Assembly: GCF_004295485.1 (NCBI RefSeq)
Contig: NZ_CP036164.1
Coordinates: 620,001-684,000 of the forward strand
DNA from: Janibacter limosus
GTDB taxonomy: Bacteria; Actinomycetota; Actinomycetes; Actinomycetales; Dermatophilaceae
Direction of reading: 5' to 3'
DNA length: 64,000 nt
Part shown: piece after piece, positions 43,118 through 51,943 of the stretch
Layout: each line of letters begins with the position of its first letter
Numbering within the stretch: the stretch's first letter is position 1
Notes under the pieces: generated by a model
Told to the model about the DNA's origin: nothing
Databases searched by the model: none
The model's input: the letters and a program-made list of their open reading frames with translations, nothing else
Translations under genes and position numbers: made by a program

Positions 43118-43501
43118 GTGACTCTCTCCCGCCAGTGCTCCCGTGCCGCGTGCGCACGCCCGGCTGCCGGGACCCTCACCTACGTCTACTCCGACTCCAC
43201 GGTCGTGCTGGGGCCGCTCGCCACCTACGCCGAGCCGCACGCCTACGATCTGTGCGAGGACCACGCGCAGCGTCTCACCGCTCCGCGCGGGTGGGACGTC
43301 GTGCGGCTGGCCATCGACCAGCCGGCGCCGGCGACCTACGACGACCTCGTCGCCGTGGCCGAGGCCGTGCGCAAGCGCCCCGAGGCCACGACCGACTCGG
43401 AGCGCACCGCGCACCTGACGACGGCCTCGCGTCCGGAGCCGAGCAGCGTCACCGAGACGGGACGACGCGGCCACCTGCGTGTCCTGCGCGATCTCGACTG
43501 A
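43118..43501 (+). CDS. DUF3499 family protein
   Basis: A 127-residue actinobacterial protein. The N-terminus has RQCSRAACARPAAGTLTY and YDLCEDHAQRLTAPRGW near residue 45; the cysteines and the His form a probable zinc ribbon of the C-x4-C...C-x2-H kind. The C-terminal half is disordered. The function is unknown. It precedes manB in the same order as in mycobacteria (Rv3258c before Rv3257c). Confidence 0.85.
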   Translation: MTLSRQCSRAACARPAAGTLTYVYSDSTVVLGPLATYAEPHAYDLCEDHAQRLTAPRGWDVVRLAIDQPAPATYDDLVAVAEAVRKRPEATTDSERTAHLTTASRPEPSSVTETGRRGHLRVLRDLD

Positions 43502-43547
43502 GACACCACCCCCGCAGGTGCGACGCGGAGCCACTCCCGTGGCGAAC

Positions 43548-43553
43548 TAGGCT
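43548..43553 (+). promoter_or_regulatory. Leaderless -10 box of manB
   Basis: TAGGCT ends 6 nt before the GTG at 43560. Confidence 0.55.
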
Positions 43554-43559
43554 GGCGAC

Positions 43560-44993
43560 GTGACCACCCAGCTCTCTGACTTCGTCAAGGCATACGACGT
43601 GCGCGGCGTCGTCCCCGACCAGCTCAACATCGACGTGGCACACGCCCTGGGTGCTGCCTTCGCCGAGGTCGTCGCGCTCGCAGAGGGGGCCTCGGCCGTC
43701 GTCATCGGGCACGACATGCGTCCGAGCTCGCCCGAGCTCGTCGACGCGCTCGCTCGTGGCATCACGGCGCGAGGAGTCGACGCCGTCCTCATCGGGCTCG
43801 CCAGCACCGACGGGCTCTACTACGCCAGCGGTGCGTTGGGGCTCCCGGGCGCGATGTTCACCGCGAGCCACAACCCGGCCCAGTACAACGGGATCAAGTT
43901 CTGCCGCAGCGGAGCCCGTCCCGTCGGTCAGGACACTGGCCTGGCCCGGGTCCGGGACCTCGCCCAGCAGCACCTCGACCGCGGAGTCTCCGCCTTCGAC
44001 GGCGTGCGTCCCGGCTCGGTCACCCAGCGTGACGTCCTGGCGGACTACGCGGGCTTCCTGCGTGGCCTGGTCGACCTGTCGCGCAGCCGCCCGCTGCGGG
44101 TGAGCGTCGACGCCGGCAACGGCATGGGTGGGCTGACCGTGCCGGCCGTCCTGGGCACCGACTCCGGACTGCCCGAGCTGCCGTTGACGATCGACCCGAT
44201 GTACTTCGAGCTGGACGGCACCTTCCCCAACCACGAGGCCAACCCGCTCGACCCCAAGAACCTCGTCGATCTCCAGGAGCGCGTCCGGTCCCACGGCGCC
44301 GACATCGGGATCGCCTTCGACGGGGACGCCGACCGCTGCTTCGTCGTCGACGAGCTGGGCGATCCGGTGAGCCCGAGCGCCATCACCGCGATGATCGCCC
44401 GCCGCGAGATCGCGCGCGAGGTTGCGGCCGGCCGCTCGGCCTCCGACGTGGCGATCGTGCACAACGCCATCACCTCGGCCGCGGTGCCCGAGATCATCGC
44501 GCAGGACGGTGCCCGTCCGGTGCGCACCCGCGTCGGGCACTCCTACGTCAAGGCGGTCATGAGCGAGCACGACGCCGTCTTCGGCGGCGAGCACTCCGCC
44601 CACTACTACTTCCGCGACTTCTGGTTCGCCGACACCGGCATGCTCGCGGCGATGCACGTCCTGGCCGCGCTGGGCGAGACCGATGCCCCGCTCAGCGAGG
44701 TGATGGCCCCCTTCGAGCGCTATGTCGCGAGCGGCGAGATCAACTCGACGGTCACCGATGCCGCGGCGATCACCCAGCGGGTCCGGGACCGCTGGGCGAC
44801 GGGCGCGACCACGGTCGACGAGCTCGACGGGTTGACGATCACCCAGCCGGGGGACGACGACGAGCCCATGTGGTGGATCAACCTGCGCCCGAGCAACACC
44901 GAGCCGCTCCTGCGTCTCAATGTCGAGGCGGCCGACGAGGCGACGATGGCGCGCGTGCGAGACGATGTCCTGACGATGATCCGAGAGGCCTGA
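43560..44993 (+). CDS. manB: Phosphomannomutase/phosphoglucomutase
   Basis: A 477-residue alpha-D-phosphohexomutase interconverting mannose-6-P and mannose-1-P, which supplies GDP-mannose for lipoglycans and glycoproteins. The phosphoserine loop is TASHNPAQYNGIKF near residue 100, the metal loop FDGDADRCFVVDE near 254, sugar-binding GGEHSAHYYFRDFWF near 340, and the phosphate-binding RPSNTEPLLRLNVEA near 443. Leaderless GTG start. One base separates its TGA from the Trm112-like gene. Confidence 0.93.
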   Translation: MTTQLSDFVKAYDVRGVVPDQLNIDVAHALGAAFAEVVALAEGASAVVIGHDMRPSSPELVDALARGITARGVDAVLIGLASTDGLYYASGALGLPGAMFTASHNPAQYNGIKFCRSGARPVGQDTGLARVRDLAQQHLDRGVSAFDGVRPGSVTQRDVLADYAGFLRGLVDLSRSRPLRVSVDAGNGMGGLTVPAVLGTDSGLPELPLTIDPMYFELDGTFPNHEANPLDPKNLVDLQERVRSHGADIGIAFDGDADRCFVVDELGDPVSPSAITAMIARREIAREVAAGRSASDVAIVHNAITSAAVPEIIAQDGARPVRTRVGHSYVKAVMSEHDAVFGGEHSAHYYFRDFWFADTGMLAAMHVLAALGETDAPLSEVMAPFERYVASGEINSTVTDAAAITQRVRDRWATGATTVDELDGLTITQPGDDDEPMWWINLRPSNTEPLLRLNVEAADEATMARVRDDVLTMIREA

Positions 44994-44994
44994 C

Positions 44995-45186
44995 ATGAGT
45001 GAGTCGACGATCGAGCCCTGGCTGCGCGAGATCCTGCGCTGCCCCGCGTGCCGCGCCGAGCTGCGTGACGAGACCGGGGCGACCGGTCCTGAGCTCGCGT
45101 GCACCAGCGAGTCGTGCGGTCTGACCTATCGCGTGGACGACGGGATCCCCGTCCTCCTCGTCGACGAGGCCCGGCCGAGGGGCTGA
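44995..45186 (+). CDS. Trm112-like zinc-ribbon protein
   Basis: A 63-residue protein with LRCPACRAEL near residue 16 and CTSESCGLTYRVDDGIPVLL near 36. The four cysteines form a zinc ribbon, and the GIPVLL end is typical of the Trm112/YcaR family. Such proteins act as small stabilising partners of methyltransferases or other enzymes. It is co-transcribed with manB and the SIS isomerase. Confidence 0.85.
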   Translation: MSESTIEPWLREILRCPACRAELRDETGATGPELACTSESCGLTYRVDDGIPVLLVDEARPRG

Positions 45187-45193
45187 GGCGACC

Positions 45194-46372
45194 GTGGCTC
45201 CCTTCGACGAGACGCTGCTCGACGACGAAGGGCGCCGCCGCGCCGTCGACCGGGCCGACCTCCTGCGGGCATTCGCGGGCGCTGGTGCCCAGGTGCGCGA
45301 GGCGATCACCCTCGCGGCCGAGAGCGAACTGGCGCGGGTGGCCGGCGGCGAGCGACCCCGGGCCGTGCACGTCGCCGCCGTCGGTGGCGCCGAGAGCGTC
45401 AGCACGGTGCTCGACCTGCTCATCTCCCGCAGCGGTCCCGTCCTGCTGACCTGTGACGGTTCGGGCCCCCTGCCGGGGTGGGTCGGCCCGCTCGACCTCG
45501 TCGTGGCGATCTCCTTGTCCGGTCGCGCCGAGGGTCCCGTCCGCCAGGCGAGAGAGGCGGCTCGTCGCGGTGCGCACGTCCTGACGATCGGGGCCGCTGA
45601 CAGTCCGTTGGCAGCGGCCGCCGCGGCGGCGCGTGGGGTCCACCTGGCGATCGGCCCCGGAGTCGGTCACTCCCGGGCGGCGTTGTGGGGCATGGTCGCT
45701 CGGGCCGTGCTGGCCATCAGCGCCTGCAACGTCATCGACATCCGCCCGGCCGTCCTGTCCGCCGTCGCGGACCGTCTCGACGAGCAGGCGGAGCGGTTCC
45801 GGCCCGACGCGGAGTACTTCGTCAACCCTGCCAAGGTGCTCGCACTGGACCTGTCCGCGCTGACGCCGGTCGTCCTCGGTGACGGACCCGTCGCCGGTGT
45901 GGCGGCCCAGCGGACCAGCGCCATGCTCGCCCGCACCGCGCGTACCCCCGCGACGTGGGGGCGGCTGCCCGACGCGGCAGCCCAGGTGGTCGCCTGTCTC
46001 TCCGGTCCCTACGCGGGTCCGGCTGGAGGGACCGGCGGAGCGCACGACATCTTCACCGATCCCTACCTCGACGGACCGAGCGGACCGAAGCTGGGCCTGG
46101 TGCTGCTGCGCGACCCGGTCCCCTCCGAGGACGCCGACCCCGCCGAGCACGAGCGCCACAACACCGCCCAGTCGGTGGCCGACCGGGCAACCTCGTCCGG
46201 TGTGCGGGTGCTCGAGCACCTGTCCACTCCCGGGCACGACCTGGAGCGGCTGGCCGAGCTGGTCGCCCTGGGTGACTTCGCCGCTGTCTACCTCGCGGTC
46301 GGCCACGGGCTCGACCCGGCGTCGGTCCCCGGGCTCTCCGACCTGCATCTCCCACGGAAGGCAACAGAGTGA
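45194..46372 (+). CDS. SIS-domain phosphosugar isomerase
   Basis: A 392-residue protein related to bifunctional phosphoglucose/phosphomannose isomerases. One SIS domain has the phosphate-binding loop VVAISLSGRAEGPVRQA near residue 106; a second, more divergent half starts near 200. It may interconvert fructose-6-P and mannose-6-P, feeding manB, as suggested for Rv3256c. Catalytic residues cannot be confirmed by eye. GTG start 7 nt after the Trm112-like stop; GTGA overlap with the next gene. Confidence 0.78.
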   Translation: MAPFDETLLDDEGRRRAVDRADLLRAFAGAGAQVREAITLAAESELARVAGGERPRAVHVAAVGGAESVSTVLDLLISRSGPVLLTCDGSGPLPGWVGPLDLVVAISLSGRAEGPVRQAREAARRGAHVLTIGAADSPLAAAAAAARGVHLAIGPGVGHSRAALWGMVARAVLAISACNVIDIRPAVLSAVADRLDEQAERFRPDAEYFVNPAKVLALDLSALTPVVLGDGPVAGVAAQRTSAMLARTARTPATWGRLPDAAAQVVACLSGPYAGPAGGTGGAHDIFTDPYLDGPSGPKLGLVLLRDPVPSEDADPAEHERHNTAQSVADRATSSGVRVLEHLSTPGHDLERLAELVALGDFAAVYLAVGHGLDPASVPGLSDLHLPRKATE

Positions 46373-47793
46373 TCGACGTCGACATCGCCATCATCGGCAG
46401 CGGATCGGGCAACAGCCTGCTCACCGATGACCTGGCGGACCGCACCTTCGCGATGATCGAGGCAGGTGCCGTCTTCGGAGGCACCTGCCTCAACGTCGGG
46501 TGCATCCCCACCAAGATGTTCGTGCACGTCGCCGAGGTGGCCACCACGATCCGCGAAGGGGGCCGCCTGGGTGTCGACGCGACCTTGGAGCAGGTGCGCT
46601 TCACCGACGTCCGCGACCGGGTCTTCGGCCGCATCGACCCCATCTCCCAGGCCGGTGAGGCCTACCGCCGAGACGGCGACAACGTCCACCTCCTGCGCGG
46701 TCGGGCCCGGTTCACCGGACCTCGCGATCTCGAGGTCGAGTTGCGCGACGGCACGACCGAGCACGTGCGCGCCGGGCAGGTCGTGATCGCCACGGGGGCG
46801 TACGCGACCTGGCCGGAGGAGCTGGGCCTCGCCGCCACGCGCGAGGGCATCACGATCCACACCTCCGACACGGTCATGCGGTTGCCCGAGCTGCCCGCCC
46901 GCATGCTCGTCATCGGCGGCGGGTACATCGCCATGGAGATGGCGCACGTCTTCTCCGCCTTCGGTACCGAGGTGGTCGTCTCGGCACGGGGCGACAGCCT
47001 GCTGCGGCACCAGGACACCGACATCTCCGAGGCCTTCACCGCCGCGGCCCGAGAGCAGTGGGACGTGCGCACCGGCACCGTCGTGACCGACCTGCGCCGC
47101 GTGGAGGACGGCATCACCGCCACTCTCAGCGACGGCTCGACCGTGACCACGGACGTCGTCCTCGCGGCCACCGGCCGCCGTCCCAGCACTCGTGACATGG
47201 GGCTCGACCTCGCCGGGGTCGACCTGCACGACGACGCGCGGGTCGTCGTCGACCAGCACGGCCGGACCACCGCAGAGGGGGTGTGGTCCCTCGGTGACGC
47301 CAGCTCCCCCTTCCAGCTCAAGCACGTCGCCAACCACGAGGCCAGGGTCGTCGCGCACAACCTCGCCCACCCGGACGACCTCCGGTCGTACACCCACACC
47401 GCCGTTCCTGCCGCCGTCTTCACCCACCCGCAGATCGCCTCCGTCGGCCTCACCGAGGAGCAGGCGAGGGCGCAGGGCATCGACATCACGATCAAGGTGC
47501 AGCAGTACGGAGACACCGCCTACGGCTGGGCGATGGAGGACACGACGAGCATCTGCAAGGTCATCGCCGACCGTCGCACGGGGCGGCTCGTCGGCGGGCA
47601 CCTCGTCGGGCCGCAGGCGTCCACGCTGATCCAGCCGCTCATCCAGATGATGGCCTTCGACCAGCCGGTGGCCGAGATGGTCAGTGGGCAGTACTGGATC
47701 CATCCCGCGCTCACCGAGGTCGTCGAGAACGCCCTCCTCGGTCTCGACCTCAACCCGAGCGAGGACCTCAGCGAGTCGCCGCCGCTCGCGTGA
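46369..47793 (+). CDS. mtr: Mycothione reductase
   Basis: A 474-residue FAD/NADPH disulfide reductase that regenerates mycothiol from its disulfide. IIGSGSGNSLL binds FAD, the redox pair is in GGTCLNVGCIPTKMFVHVAE near residue 38, the NADPH fold begins LVIGGGYIAMEMAHVFSAFG near 178, and the C-terminal active-site YWIHPALTEVVENAL lies near 440. The mycothione-specific VHVAE context separates it from lipoamide dehydrogenase. This is strong evidence for mycothiol chemistry in the host. Confidence 0.9.
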   Translation: MIDVDIAIIGSGSGNSLLTDDLADRTFAMIEAGAVFGGTCLNVGCIPTKMFVHVAEVATTIREGGRLGVDATLEQVRFTDVRDRVFGRIDPISQAGEAYRRDGDNVHLLRGRARFTGPRDLEVELRDGTTEHVRAGQVVIATGAYATWPEELGLAATREGITIHTSDTVMRLPELPARMLVIGGGYIAMEMAHVFSAFGTEVVVSARGDSLLRHQDTDISEAFTAAAREQWDVRTGTVVTDLRRVEDGITATLSDGSTVTTDVVLAATGRRPSTRDMGLDLAGVDLHDDARVVVDQHGRTTAEGVWSLGDASSPFQLKHVANHEARVVAHNLAHPDDLRSYTHTAVPAAVFTHPQIASVGLTEEQARAQGIDITIKVQQYGDTAYGWAMEDTTSICKVIADRRTGRLVGGHLVGPQASTLIQPLIQMMAFDQPVAEMVSGQYWIHPALTEVVENALLGLDLNPSEDLSESPPLA

Positions 47794-47818
47794 GGCCCAC
47801 CCTTCGTCGTCGCGCGGA

Positions 47819-47824
47819 TACGCT
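47819..47824 (+). promoter_or_regulatory. Leaderless -10 box of the DUF808 unit
   Basis: TACGCT ends 6 nt before the GTG of a 12-codon ORF at 47831, rather than before the DUF808 start itself. Confidence 0.45.
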
Positions 47825-47830
47825 GTGCCC

Positions 47831-47869
47831 GTGCTGATCACCCACGTGACGACCGGATCCCTGCGATGA
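47831..47869 (+). CDS. Possible 12-residue leaderless leader ORF
   Basis: GTG at 47831, 6 nt after TACGCT, opens VLITHVTTGSLR and stops at TGA in ATGA overlap with the DUF808 start at 47866. Transcript start and translation would begin here and re-start on the DUF808 ATG. Confidence 0.35.
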   Translation: MLITHVTTGSLR

Positions 47870-48831
47870 GCGGCGGACTCTTCGCGCTCCTCGACGACAT
47901 CTCTGTCCTGGCAAGGGCAGCGGCTGCATCGATCGACGACGTGGCAGCCGCGTCCGGTCGGGCCAGCGTCAAGGCGGCCGGTGTGGTCGTCGATGACACT
48001 GCGGTCACACCGCGCTACGTGGAGGGGATCGACCCCAAGCGCGAGCTGCCGATCATCAAGCGCATCACCCTCGGCTCGCTGCGCAACAAGCTGGTCTTCA
48101 TCGTCCCGGCGATCCTGCTGCTCAACGCCTTCCTGCCGTGGCTGCTCTCACCACTCCTGATGCTGGGTGGCACCTACCTGTGCTTCGAGGGCGCCGAGAA
48201 GATCTGGGAGAAGCTCTCCGGCCACGGCGCGGACGCGGAGCTCGAAGCCGCCGAGAAGGACGAGGACGAGATCGTCAAGGGGGCAGTCACCACCGACTTC
48301 ATCCTCTCGGCCGAGATCATGGTCATCTCGCTCAAGGCTGTGCTCGACGAGGGTCTCAACGACTCCTTCTGGTACCTGTTGGCCATCATGGTGGTCGTCG
48401 CCGTCCTCATCACCTTCGCCGTCTACGGCACCGTGGGACTCATTGTGAAGATGGACGACATCGGGCTCGCGCTGTCCAAGCGGGAGTCGGGCCTGTCGCA
48501 GAGGGTCGGCCGCGCGCTCGTCGCCGGCATGCCCAAGCTGCTCACCGTCCTGTCCGTCGTCGGGATCGCCGCGATGCTGTGGGTGGGTGGGCACATCATC
48601 CTCGTCGGTCTCGAGGAGACTGGGTGGCTACCGCAGCCCTACGAGTTCGTCCACCGCCTCGAGGTGGTCGTCCACGACGCGACCGGCCCCCTCGGCGGGA
48701 TCCTCGGCTGGCTGACCAACACCGTCGCCTCCGCGGTCCTCGGCGCCATCGTCGGCGCGGTCGTCGTCGCGATCATGCACGTCCTGCCCTTCGGCAAGAA
48801 GGCCGAAGGGGAGAGCGCCGCCGCGCACTGA
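47866..48831 (+). CDS. DUF808 family membrane protein (YedI-like)
   Basis: A 321-residue inner-membrane protein. GLFALLDDISVLARAAAASI at the start and GGTYLCFEGAEKIWEKL near residue 103 are DUF808 signatures. About six helices occupy residues 65-130, 150-200, 220-250 and 280-310. The function is unknown. There is no good ribosome site before the ATG, which is consistent with coupling to the tiny upstream ORF. Confidence 0.87.
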   Translation: MSGGLFALLDDISVLARAAAASIDDVAAASGRASVKAAGVVVDDTAVTPRYVEGIDPKRELPIIKRITLGSLRNKLVFIVPAILLLNAFLPWLLSPLLMLGGTYLCFEGAEKIWEKLSGHGADAELEAAEKDEDEIVKGAVTTDFILSAEIMVISLKAVLDEGLNDSFWYLLAIMVVVAVLITFAVYGTVGLIVKMDDIGLALSKRESGLSQRVGRALVAGMPKLLTVLSVVGIAAMLWVGGHIILVGLEETGWLPQPYEFVHRLEVVVHDATGPLGGILGWLTNTVASAVLGAIVGAVVVAIMHVLPFGKKAEGESAAAH

Positions 48832-48838
48832 GACCGAC

Positions 48839-49363
48839 GTGGACCTGCGCATCACCCCGCTCCGTGTCGAGGACGCGGGGACGATCGCGGTGCTGCAGAA
48901 CAGCTTGTGGCGACTCACCTATGCGGGGCTGCTGCCGCCGGACGTTCTGGCGGCGCGGGATGACGAGACCAACATCGGGGTCTGGCGTGACCGGGCGGCT
49001 GCCCACGAGAGCGCTGGAGTCTCGCCCGAGGGAGCGCGTACCCTCGTGGCGCATGACGAGCGCGGTACGGCCATCGGATGGGCGACGACCGGGCCACCGA
49101 GGGACGCGGACCCGCCGACGGCCACCGAGCTGTGGTCCCTCTACGTGGCTCCCGAGCACCACGGGTGCGGGGTGGCCCGACGACTGCTGGCCGCGGTCCT
49201 CCCTTCGTCCGCCCCCGCGCACCTGTGGGTGGTGAGGGGCAATGATCGGGCCATCACCTTCTATCGCACGGCGGGTTTTGCGCCCGACGGACTGGTCAAG
49301 CGCGACGACCGGGTCGGCGCGGACGAGCTGCGGATGGTGAGGCACGGCGCCGGGCACGACTGA
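48839..49363 (+). CDS. GNAT family N-acetyltransferase
   Basis: A 174-residue single GNAT domain. The acetyl-CoA loop is [18 protein letters not shown] near residue 101 (the usual R/Q-x-x-G-x-G/A reads HHGCGVA) and the C-terminal [17 protein letters not shown] closes the fold. The substrate is unknown. GTG start 8 nt after the DUF808 stop, with no clear ribosome site. Confidence 0.85.
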   Translation: MDLRITPLRVEDAGTIAVLQNSLWRLTYAGLLPPDVLAARDDETNIGVWRDRAAAHESAGVSPEGARTLVAHDERGTAIGWATTGPPRDADPPTATELWSLYVAPEHHGCGVARRLLAAVLPSSAPAHLWVVRGNDRAITFYRTAGFAPDGLVKRDDRVGADELRMVRHGAGHD

Positions 49364-49365
49364 TG

Positions 49366-49413
49366 GATTCGAAGAAGGATCGCGACTGCGAGGTCGCGCT
49401 CCTTCTTCGAACC
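49366..49413 (+). terminator. Palindromic terminator-like repeat, copy 3
   Basis: Arms ATTCGAAGAAGGATCGCGAC and the near-complement pair over about 19 bp with one mismatch and a 6-nt loop. It begins 3 bp after the GNAT stop and shares its arm sequence with the copies at 2726 and 3853. Confidence 0.6.
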
Positions 49414-49454
49414 GCCTCGTTGCCGCCCTGGAGGGCTGCGCCGGCCCGAGCGCC

Positions 49455-49460
49455 TAGACT
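49455..49460 (+). promoter_or_regulatory. Probable -10 box of ahcY
   Basis: TAGACT lies about 85 nt before the GTG start. The leader holds an AGGAG ribosome site. I could not recognise an SAH or SAM riboswitch in it. Confidence 0.4.
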
Positions 49461-49545
49461 GGTCGCAGCCGGCGTGGGTGATGACCCGCGAGAGCCCAGA
49501 AGGGTCGCGCCGGGTCCGAACCCCACCTGTCACAGGAGTTTTCAC

Positions 49546-50994
<1,449 letters not shown>

Positions 50995-51007
50995 GCCGCC
51001 TCGACCT

Positions 51008-51037
51008 CGGCCCCGTGGGCACCTGCCCGCGGGGCCG
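51008..51037 (+). terminator. Terminator of ahcY
   Basis: CGGCCCCGTGGGC pairs with GCCCGCGGGGCCG around ACCT, 14 bp past the ahcY stop, followed by GTTTC. Confidence 0.75.
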
Positions 51038-51052
51038 GTTTCGGGCCTCTGC

Positions 51053-51145
51053 GCGCACCTTGTCCGCATCTCCTTAAGGTCGTGCGCACCTTGTCCGCAT
51101 CTCCTTAAGGTCGTGCGCTCGTGGGGCGCATCTCCCTAAGGTCGT
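51053..51145. repeat. Three 31-bp tandem repeats at the SMR gene end
   Basis: Units at 51053, 51084 and 51115 read GCGCACCTTGTCCGCATCTC followed by CTTAAGGTCGT; the third has some changes. The third contains the stop codon of the minus-strand SMR gene. Each unit carries the palindrome CCTTAAGG or a one-base variant. Confidence 0.85.
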
Positions 51146-51465
51146 GCGCGGCTGGGGACGAGCTTCAGTCCGACGACGGCCGCGACGATCCCCGCGATGA
51201 GCAGGGCCTTGGCGGGGGAGAAGGCCTCCTCGCCGGTGGCCATGGCCCAGATGACGGTGAGGGCGGCACCGACCCCGGTCCAGATGGCATAGCCCGTACC
51301 GATGGGGATGGAACGGACGGCGATGCCCAGGCCGGCCATGCTGATGGCCAGGGCGACGAGGAAGACGACGGTCGGCAGGGGTTTGCTGAAGCCCTCCGAG
51401 TGGCCCAGCGCAGTGGCCCAGACGGCCTCGAAGACGGCGCTCACGAGCAGGATGATCCACGGCAT
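51136..51465 (-). CDS. SMR family transporter, second subunit (Gdx-like)
   Basis: A 109-residue four-helix small multidrug resistance protein. The membrane Glu is in VSAVFEAVWATAL near residue 13, and IPIGTGYAIWTGVG near 57 is the signature of the guanidinium exporter (Gdx/SugE) subtype. Its ATG overlaps the stop of the first SMR gene in TGATG, so the two are co-translated and may form a heterodimer. The stop lies inside a 31-bp repeat. Predicted role: export of guanidinium in exchange for protons, under the upstream riboswitch. Confidence 0.9.
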   Translation of the reverse strand: MPWIILLVSAVFEAVWATALGHSEGFSKPLPTVVFLVALAISMAGLGIAVRSIPIGTGYAIWTGVGAALTVIWAMATGEEAFSPAKALLIAGIVAAVVGLKLVPSRARP

Positions 51466-51779
51466 CAGGCCACGACCTTCAGGCCCGCGACGCAGGCGAC
51501 GAGCAGGGTGATGAGGGCCAGCCGGGCGGGCGAGGCGAGCTCGTCCCCCTTCGCCATGGACCACAGGACGGTGAGCGTCGCGCCGATGCCGACCCAGACC
51601 GCATAGGCGGTACCCGTCGGGATGCTGGCCATCGCCCACGCGAGGCCGAGCATGCTGGCGACGAGCGAGACGAGGAAGAGCACGGAGGGAACGGGGCGGG
51701 TGAACCCGCGGGAGGCGGACAGGGCGCTGGCCCAGACGGCCTCGAGCATCCCCGAGACGATGAGCACGATCCAGGACAT
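51465..51779 (-). CDS. SMR family transporter, first subunit (Gdx-like)
   Basis: A 104-residue SMR protein with four helices. VSGMLEAVWASAL near residue 8 has the central Glu; GFTRPVPS near 25 and IPTGTAYAVWVGIG near 53 match guanidinium exporters such as Gdx-Clo. AAGGAG lies 6 nt before the ATG but is sequestered in a hairpin next to a guanidine-III riboswitch. Paired SMR genes of this kind usually give a dual-topology or heterodimeric exporter. Confidence 0.92.
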   Translation of the reverse strand: MSWIVLIVSGMLEAVWASALSASRGFTRPVPSVLFLVSLVASMLGLAWAMASIPTGTAYAVWVGIGATLTVLWSMAKGDELASPARLALITLLVACVAGLKVVA

Positions 51780-51798
51780 GGGACTCCTTGCCGAGTCC
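51780..51798 (-). promoter_or_regulatory. Hairpin burying the SMR ribosome binding site
   Basis: On the minus strand GGACTC and GAGTCC pair around GGCAAG, covering the AAGGAG of the first SMR gene. The GGACTC arm is also the 3-prime strand of the riboswitch pseudoknot, so the two pairings exclude each other. Confidence 0.65.
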
Positions 51799-51835
51799 GT
51801 CTTGTCGCTGTGCGGGTACGGCTCCCTCGTCCGCA
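51793..51835 (-). ncRNA. Guanidine-III riboswitch (ykkC-III)
   Basis: On the minus strand the leader reads GCGGACGAGGGAGCCG, then TACCCGCACAG, then CGACAAGACGGACTC. These match the guanidine-III class in order and spacing: P1 GCGG/CCGC, the GGACGAGG and CCGTACCC core, and ACAAGACGG closing the pseudoknot. GAGCCGT pairs with ACGGACTC with one bulged A. It lies 14 nt upstream of the first SMR ATG. This class binds guanidinium and turns exporter expression on; here ligand folding would free the ribosome site. Identified from memory of the consensus. Confidence 0.88.
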
Positions 51836-51943
51836 GGCCCGATCGCCGGACCTGCCGTCCACGCTACGGCGCCGGCTCCTCACTGTCACCTGCGGCCTGT
51901 GTGATGATGGGCCGACCGCAGCACCCGTGGGAGAGGGAAGACC

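Noticed and set aside
49414..49545. SAH or SAM riboswitch before ahcY
   Set aside because: I searched the leader for the conserved SAH-riboswitch core and paired stems and could not find them.
51053..51145. Transposon end or attachment site
   Set aside because: Pure tandem 31-bp units with no flanking duplication, integrase or tRNA.
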